A stretch of DNA of 64,000 nt, taken from JAAYAY01 sp963674575 (GTDB taxonomy: Bacteria; Planctomycetota; Planctomycetia; Pirellulales; Thermoguttaceae). This document shows positions 59,794-64,000 of this stretch, piece by piece. A program made the translations under genes and the position numbers. How positions within the stretch are numbered: the first letter of the stretch is position 1; each line of letters begins with the position of its first letter. The notes under the pieces were generated by a model, which was given only the letters and a program-made list of their open reading frames with translations, made no database searches and had not been told where the DNA came from. Where the stretch lies: the NCBI GenBank assembly GCA_963674575.2, contig CAXXQT010000006.1:434001-498000 (forward strand), in the 5' to 3' direction.

Positions 59794-62667
59794 CTATTCC
59801 TGGGGATGGTGGCGGAGGGCTTCGAGAAGCTGTTCCATTTCGGCTTCGAGGGTGGCGAGGAGCTGCGGGGCGCCGGTTGTGCTGTCGTTTCGGCCGAGCT
59901 GCTCGAGTTGCCAGCAACATTCGAAGACACGCGAGCAACCGAGGCTGTGGCTGGGACCCTTGAGGGTGTGGGCGGCACGCTGGAGCGATTTCGGATCTTC
60001 GCTGGCAACGGCGCGGCGGATGTTTTCGAGCAGGCTGGGGGATTCCGTGAGGTAGGCGTCAATCACGTCGGCGAGGAGTTCGCGGTCGTTGTCCACGGAG
60101 TGGAGGGCCGCTGCCCAATCGACGGGGCTGTCGCCAGATGGGGGCTGCGTGTCGGCGGTTGTCTTTTTGACGCGACCTTGAAGGACGGCGGCCATGACCT
60201 CGTCAAGTTGGCGGGCCCGGATGGGTTTGGCGACGTAGTCGTCCATGCCCACTTCGAGGCAACGTTCGCGGTCTCCTTTCATGGCCCGTGCGGTCATGGC
60301 CACGATGGGCACGTGGCGTTCCGTGCCCGATTCGGCGGTGCGGATGGCGGTCGTGGTTTCGTAGCCGTCCATTTCGGGCATTTGGAGGTCCATGAAGACG
60401 AGGTCGAAGTCGGCGGTTTTCATGGCCTCGAGGGCCTCGCCGCCATGGTTGGCCACGGTGACGGCGTGTCCTCGTCTTTCGAGAAGGCCGATGGCCAGTT
60501 TCTGGTTGACGAGGCTGTCTTCGACGAGGAGGATTTTCTGCGGCGGGAGGCGAACGGGGGCAGCGGCGTTTCCGGATTTCCTGGCGGCCTGGACGCTGCC
60601 GAGCGCCGCCGCGACGGCTTCGAGCAATTCGGATTGTTTGATGGGCTTGAGCAGGAAAGAATGGACGCCGGCCTGTTCGCAACGGGAGAGGTCGCCGGGG
60701 CGATCGCCGGAGGTGAGCATCATGACGACGGTGCCGGAAAGGCCGGCGTCGTCCTTGATCCGGCAGGCGAGTTCGAAGCCGTCGACATCGGGCATGTGGG
60801 AATCGGTGAGGACCAGATCGTATCGTTGTGCCGACTGTTTCGCCTGCTTCAGGAACTGCAAGGCCTGTTCGGCTCCGGAGGCGCTGGTCCACGCCACGCC
60901 CCAGTTCTCGAGGATGTTTTCGAGGATATGGCGGTTGGTGGCGTTGTCGTCGACGATGAGGGCGCGGCGTCCGCGGAGCAGGGGGCGTCCGTCGGCAGCG
61001 ACGACGGGCGTTTCGGCCGGAATATCGAATCGTGCCGTGAAATGAAAGGTGCTGCCGATTCCCGGCGAGCTTTCCAGCCAGATGCGTCCTCCCATGAAAT
61101 TGACGAGGCGCGACGAGATTGCCAGTCCCAGGCCGGTGCCCGCAAAACGCCGGGTGGTTGAACGGTCGACCTGTTCGAAGGCGTCGAAGACGCGAGCCTG
61201 CTGTTCGACGGGAATGCCGATGCCGGTGTCGGTGACGGAGAAGTGGAGAACGGCCTGGCCCGCCGGCTGAGACTCGGGCTCGACCCGGAGGACGACTTCG
61301 CCCTGGTCGGTAAACTTGATGGCGTTTCCGACCAGGTTGATGATCACCTGGCGAAGGCGGCCGGTATCGCCGACGAGCCAGTGGGGAACGTCGGCGTGGA
61401 TTTCGCAGGCGAGTTCGAGGCCTTTGCTGTGGGCGCGGAGGGCGAGGGCCTTCACGGTGTCGCCGATCGTTTCGCGGACCTCGAAGGGGGCTTTGAGGAG
61501 GTCGAACTTGCCGGCCTCGATTTTCGAGAAGTCGAGAACGTCGTTGATGAGGGCGAGAAGGGCATCGCCCGAGTCGCGGACCATCTTGAGGTATTCGCGT
61601 TGGGAGTCGTCGAGGTCGGTGTCGAGGACGAGTTCCGTCATGCCAATGATGGCGTTCATGGGCGTGCGGATTTCGTGGCTCATATTGGCGAGGAAGTCGC
61701 TCTTGGCGCGGTTCGCCGATTCGGCGGCTTCCTTGGCCTCGGCGAGTTCGGCCGTCCGCTGGCGGACCCGTTCCTCCAGTTTTTCGTGGGCTTCGTGAAG
61801 GGCCTTTTCGGCAGCTTTGCGTTCGGTGATATCCCGCACGACGGCCTGGACGATGCTCCGCTGTTCCAGGTCGACCCGGACGAGGAGGACGTCGGCCATG
61901 AATTCCTGTCCGTCCACACGACGGTGGAGCCACTCGAATCGGGTCATGCCGCTCTTGACAGCCGCCGCGATTCGCTTGTCGGCCGCCGTTCGCGAATCCG
62001 AGCCATCGGGTTGTCGTGGAGGCGACAGGTCGCTGGGATGGTGAGCGATGAAGTCTGTTGGCGAGTTGCAGCCGAAGAGATCCAGCGTGGCCTGGTTGCA
62101 CTCGAGGAACCGTCCATCGGCGAGTAACATGATGGCGTCCCCCGTCGACTCGAAGAGAGCCCGGTAGCGCGACTCCGATTCACTCAGGGTCTTTTCCGCC
62201 TTTTTCACGTTGGTCACGTCAACTGCTACGCCCAGGACGGCGGGTTTGTCGTTTTCGGTGGCCGTATAGGGGATCTTGGTGATGTGCAGGATCCGGCTCT
62301 GCCCGTCGGCATCGGTGAAGGTGAAGTAGGGAATCGTCATCGACACGCCGTCTTCGATGACCTGCCGGTCGTAGGCGAGCATCTGGCGGACCTCGTCGGG
62401 GTCCGGGTGGATTTCGTCGTGACGACAACCGACCAGTTCTTCGACGGTTTTTCCGTAGGCCAAGGCAACGGCCCGGTTGACCTGAAGGAAGCGTCCCTCG
62501 CGATCCTTGGCGAAGATCATGTGGGGGACGAGGTCGAAGATCTGGCGCCAGCGCATGTCCGCGCCGCGGAGCAGGGCGATCGTTTCGCGCAGATCGATCA
62601 GTTGCCGCTGCAAATCCGGCGGGATTGGGGAACGGTCGTTGGACGTCGACGGCGGATCCTGCACCAT
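59794..62667 (-). CDS. Soluble hybrid histidine kinase (PAS-PAS-HisKA-HATPase-REC-REC-HPt)
   Basis: 957 residues from the ATG at 62667 (MVQDPPSTSNDRSPIPPDLQ); the upstream open stretch has no domain sequence. Two PAS domains (about 45-165 and 175-295) precede a short coiled coil. Then come HisKA with SHEIRTPMNAIIG, and HATPase with VGNAIKFT, DTGIGIP and GTGLGL. Next are a first receiver (LIVDDNATNRHIL, TDSHMPDVDG), a second receiver (LLVEDSLVNQKLA, MDLQMPEMDG) and an HPt domain with HTLKG. This is the full phosphorelay in one cytoplasmic protein; both receivers keep their Asp. The output partner is not nearby. No transmembrane helix is seen. Confidence 0.93.
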   Translation of the reverse strand: MVQDPPSTSNDRSPIPPDLQRQLIDLRETIALLRGADMRWRQIFDLVPHMIFAKDREGRFLQVNRAVALAYGKTVEELVGCRHDEIHPDPDEVRQMLAYDRQVIEDGVSMTIPYFTFTDADGQSRILHITKIPYTATENDKPAVLGVAVDVTNVKKAEKTLSESESRYRALFESTGDAIMLLADGRFLECNQATLDLFGCNSPTDFIAHHPSDLSPPRQPDGSDSRTAADKRIAAAVKSGMTRFEWLHRRVDGQEFMADVLLVRVDLEQRSIVQAVVRDITERKAAEKALHEAHEKLEERVRQRTAELAEAKEAAESANRAKSDFLANMSHEIRTPMNAIIGMTELVLDTDLDDSQREYLKMVRDSGDALLALINDVLDFSKIEAGKFDLLKAPFEVRETIGDTVKALALRAHSKGLELACEIHADVPHWLVGDTGRLRQVIINLVGNAIKFTDQGEVVLRVEPESQPAGQAVLHFSVTDTGIGIPVEQQARVFDAFEQVDRSTTRRFAGTGLGLAISSRLVNFMGGRIWLESSPGIGSTFHFTARFDIPAETPVVAADGRPLLRGRRALIVDDNATNRHILENILENWGVAWTSASGAEQALQFLKQAKQSAQRYDLVLTDSHMPDVDGFELACRIKDDAGLSGTVVMMLTSGDRPGDLSRCEQAGVHSFLLKPIKQSELLEAVAAALGSVQAARKSGNAAAPVRLPPQKILLVEDSLVNQKLAIGLLERRGHAVTVANHGGEALEAMKTADFDLVFMDLQMPEMDGYETTTAIRTAESGTERHVPIVAMTARAMKGDRERCLEVGMDDYVAKPIRARQLDEVMAAVLQGRVKKTTADTQPPSGDSPVDWAAALHSVDNDRELLADVIDAYLTESPSLLENIRRAVASEDPKSLQRAAHTLKGPSHSLGCSRVFECCWQLEQLGRNDSTTGAPQLLATLEAEMEQLLEALRHHPQE

Positions 62668-63061
62668 GGGTCGCCTTCGGGGGCATTTCGAGAGGGGGAA
62701 GTGACACAATTCGAGTTGCCACGATACCAGAAACGGCTTCTGTCGAAAATGGAGCCTTCCCCCCCCGGGAAGCCATAGCCCTTCCAGACGTGAGTTGGAA
62801 TTCAGGGCTTCTCCCACGCCATTGTACGGGGATTTCGGGCTGTCTAGAATGGCCATTTGCGGGGTAGCCGGCCGCTTACCGGCAACGCGTGGTACTTTCT
62901 GCCGACCGCTTGCTTCCCCTTTTGATAGACACTTTCGGATATTCCAAACGAGGGGAAGGCACTACTGGGAGAAGGACTTTTCCCAGTCGACCACGGTGTC
63001 TGCTCTTCGAGGCGAGAGGTACAAACCGGTGAACTGGAACGCCCACGAACAAATCCGGAGA
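62668..63061. other. Divergent intergenic region
   Basis: 394 bases between the hybrid kinase gene and the partial propeller gene. It includes a GC-rich palindromic stretch near 62869-62885 (GTAGCCGGCCGCTTACCGGC), possibly another repeat type. No convincing promoter hexamers could be named. Confidence 0.35.
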
Positions 63062-64000
63062 ATGGCGACTGTGAGACTATCGATGTATTTGAGCGTTGCC
63101 GTCTTCACGGCGTTGGTGTTGTTCCCGCATGCCGGACTGTTGGCGGACGAGAAGCCGCACGTCTCGATTGGGCGGTTTCCACAGGAAGTGGTCACGAAAT
63201 ACACGGTTGACGATGGGCTGCCGTCCAGCGACGTGAAGGCGGTCTACCTGGACCAGGCCGGCGTTGTGTGGGCGGAAACAACTCGGGGTTGGGCCTCGCT
63301 TCAGGCGGAGGCATGGTCCGCAGGCAAGTCCCCTGACCTGACGACGCTGCGAGGTTACGTTGTTCCGGAGGAATACAAGGCGTTGGAGGCGCCGGTCAAC
63401 CAGATCATCCGTGCGGGAGAAGAGATGATCGCCGCCACTCCCCATGGCTTGCTCATCGACAGGGGGGAGGGTTTCGGCCCTTTGATTGTGGAAGACGGTC
63501 TGGGGCGGCTCTGGGGAACATCGGACGTGCGGGGGGTGGCTGTCGACTCGCTGGGGCAACTCTGGTTTGCCACGCCGGCCGGGGCCGTGTGCGAGACCCA
63601 GGACGGCTGGAAGTTCTACACAGGCAGCGAGGGCCTTCCTTACAACGACTTCACGACGATCCAGGCCGGGCCGGACGGTGAGGTCTGGTTCGGAACCCAT
63701 TTGGGCGTCATCCGCTTCGACGGGAAGTCCTGGGCGTATCGCCAGGGAAAACGTTGGCTTCCCGGCGACGACGTGCGGGGGATCGCCGTGGACGAGCAGG
63801 GCAAGGGCTGGTTTGCCACGGACGGTGGGGTGGGGCTCATCGAGCGACGGATGATGACGTTGCGCGAGAAGGCCGAGTTCTACGAAGACGAGATGGAGCG
63901 CTACATCCGCCGGACGCCTATGGGGTACGTATCGGAAGTGGGCCTGGCCAAGGCCGGCGACAGGTCGCAAATTATCTATCACGACAGCGACAACGACGGG
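63062..64000 (+). CDS. Secreted two-component-regulator-like propeller protein (partial, runs off the right edge)
   Basis: 313 codons are open from the ATG at 63062, with CCGGAGA just before it. A signal peptide precedes LLADEKPHV (residues 8-29). Then come propeller repeats of the Reg_prop type: YTVDDGLPSSDVKAVYLDQAG, GQLWFATPAGAV, GSEGLPYNDFTTIQAGPDGEV then WFGTHLGVIRFDG, and KGWFATDGGVGLIE. At the edge it reads QIIYHDSDNDG, a Ca-binding-like motif. It is probably an exported sensor or enzyme; the C-terminal domain that would define it lies outside the window. The start could also be the ATG at 63083. Confidence 0.75.
   Translation, partial: MATVRLSMYLSVAVFTALVLFPHAGLLADEKPHVSIGRFPQEVVTKYTVDDGLPSSDVKAVYLDQAGVVWAETTRGWASLQAEAWSAGKSPDLTTLRGYVVPEEYKALEAPVNQIIRAGEEMIAATPHGLLIDRGEGFGPLIVEDGLGRLWGTSDVRGVAVDSLGQLWFATPAGAVCETQDGWKFYTGSEGLPYNDFTTIQAGPDGEVWFGTHLGVIRFDGKSWAYRQGKRWLPGDDVRGIAVDEQGKGWFATDGGVGLIERRMMTLREKAEFYEDEMERYIRRTPMGYVSEVGLAKAGDRSQIIYHDSDNDG

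Overview
The window reads as chromosomal DNA of a GC-rich planctomycete (phylum Planctomycetota; the class is not resolvable by eye). This rests on gene content: three secreted sulfatases, Tat-exported Gfo/Idh/MocA and metallophosphoesterase proteins, a GxGYxYP protein, a zinc-ribbon/proline-rich membrane protein and a propeller-domain protein. Loosely packed short operons separated by many short palindromic repeats fit the same picture. No rRNA, tRNA or CRISPR array was found.

Layout. 1-1.1 kb: a truncated IS630-type transposase and a decayed REP-associated (RAYT) transposase. 1.3-8.2 kb: secreted hydrolases and small membrane proteins, ending in a tandem palindromic repeat block. 8.6-13.1 kb: selA, and a divergent two-component system (membrane histidine kinase plus sigma-54 activator). 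13.2-15.4 kb: overlapping AAA ATPase and DUF4435 genes, a strong candidate for a PARIS-type (AriA/AriB) anti-phage system. 15.9-26.5 kb: glycan-related genes (oxidoreductase, PfkB sugar kinase, two sulfatases, GH29 fucosidase, MFS transporter), interrupted by a small accessory patch with a decayed gene. 26.8-30.6 kb: complete sugar ABC importer (ATPase, permease, lipoprotein binding protein). 30.8-37.8 kb: GxGYxYP protein and a YhaO/YhaN (SbcD/SbcC-like) pair. 38.2-39.0 kb: a two-gene DNA-binding module with a consensus promoter and overlapping operator, toxin-antitoxin-like. 39.1-46.3 kb: glycoside hydrolase, ceramidase-like, sialidase, phosphoesterase and sulfatase genes. 46.3-47.3 kb: two hypothetical genes. 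47.7-51.8 kb: GntR(YtrA)-ABC operon with an unusually large permease. 53.0-57.3 kb: a respiratory cluster of a novel membrane subunit, Rieske protein, b6-type cytochrome b and a cytochrome-bd-like protein fused to a c-type haem domain. 57.7-59.5 kb: AAA ATPase plus DUF4276 pair. 59.8 kb to the end: hybrid histidine kinase and a partial propeller protein.

How it fits together. Much of the window supports scavenging of sulfated, fucosylated and sialylated glycans or glycolipids. Sulfatases, fucosidase, sialidase, ceramidase-like and glycoside hydrolases act outside the cytoplasm. The ABC importer and MFS carrier bring sugars in, and PfkB and Gfo/Idh enzymes begin metabolism. Between these lie cassettes of defence or genome-maintenance type. 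The most notable are the AAA/DUF4435 and AAA/DUF4276 pairs, both ATPase plus TOPRIM-like effector with overlapping stop and start, and the 84/190-residue module. The intergenic space holds at least seven dispersed repeat families, one of which has supplied the last codons of a gene.
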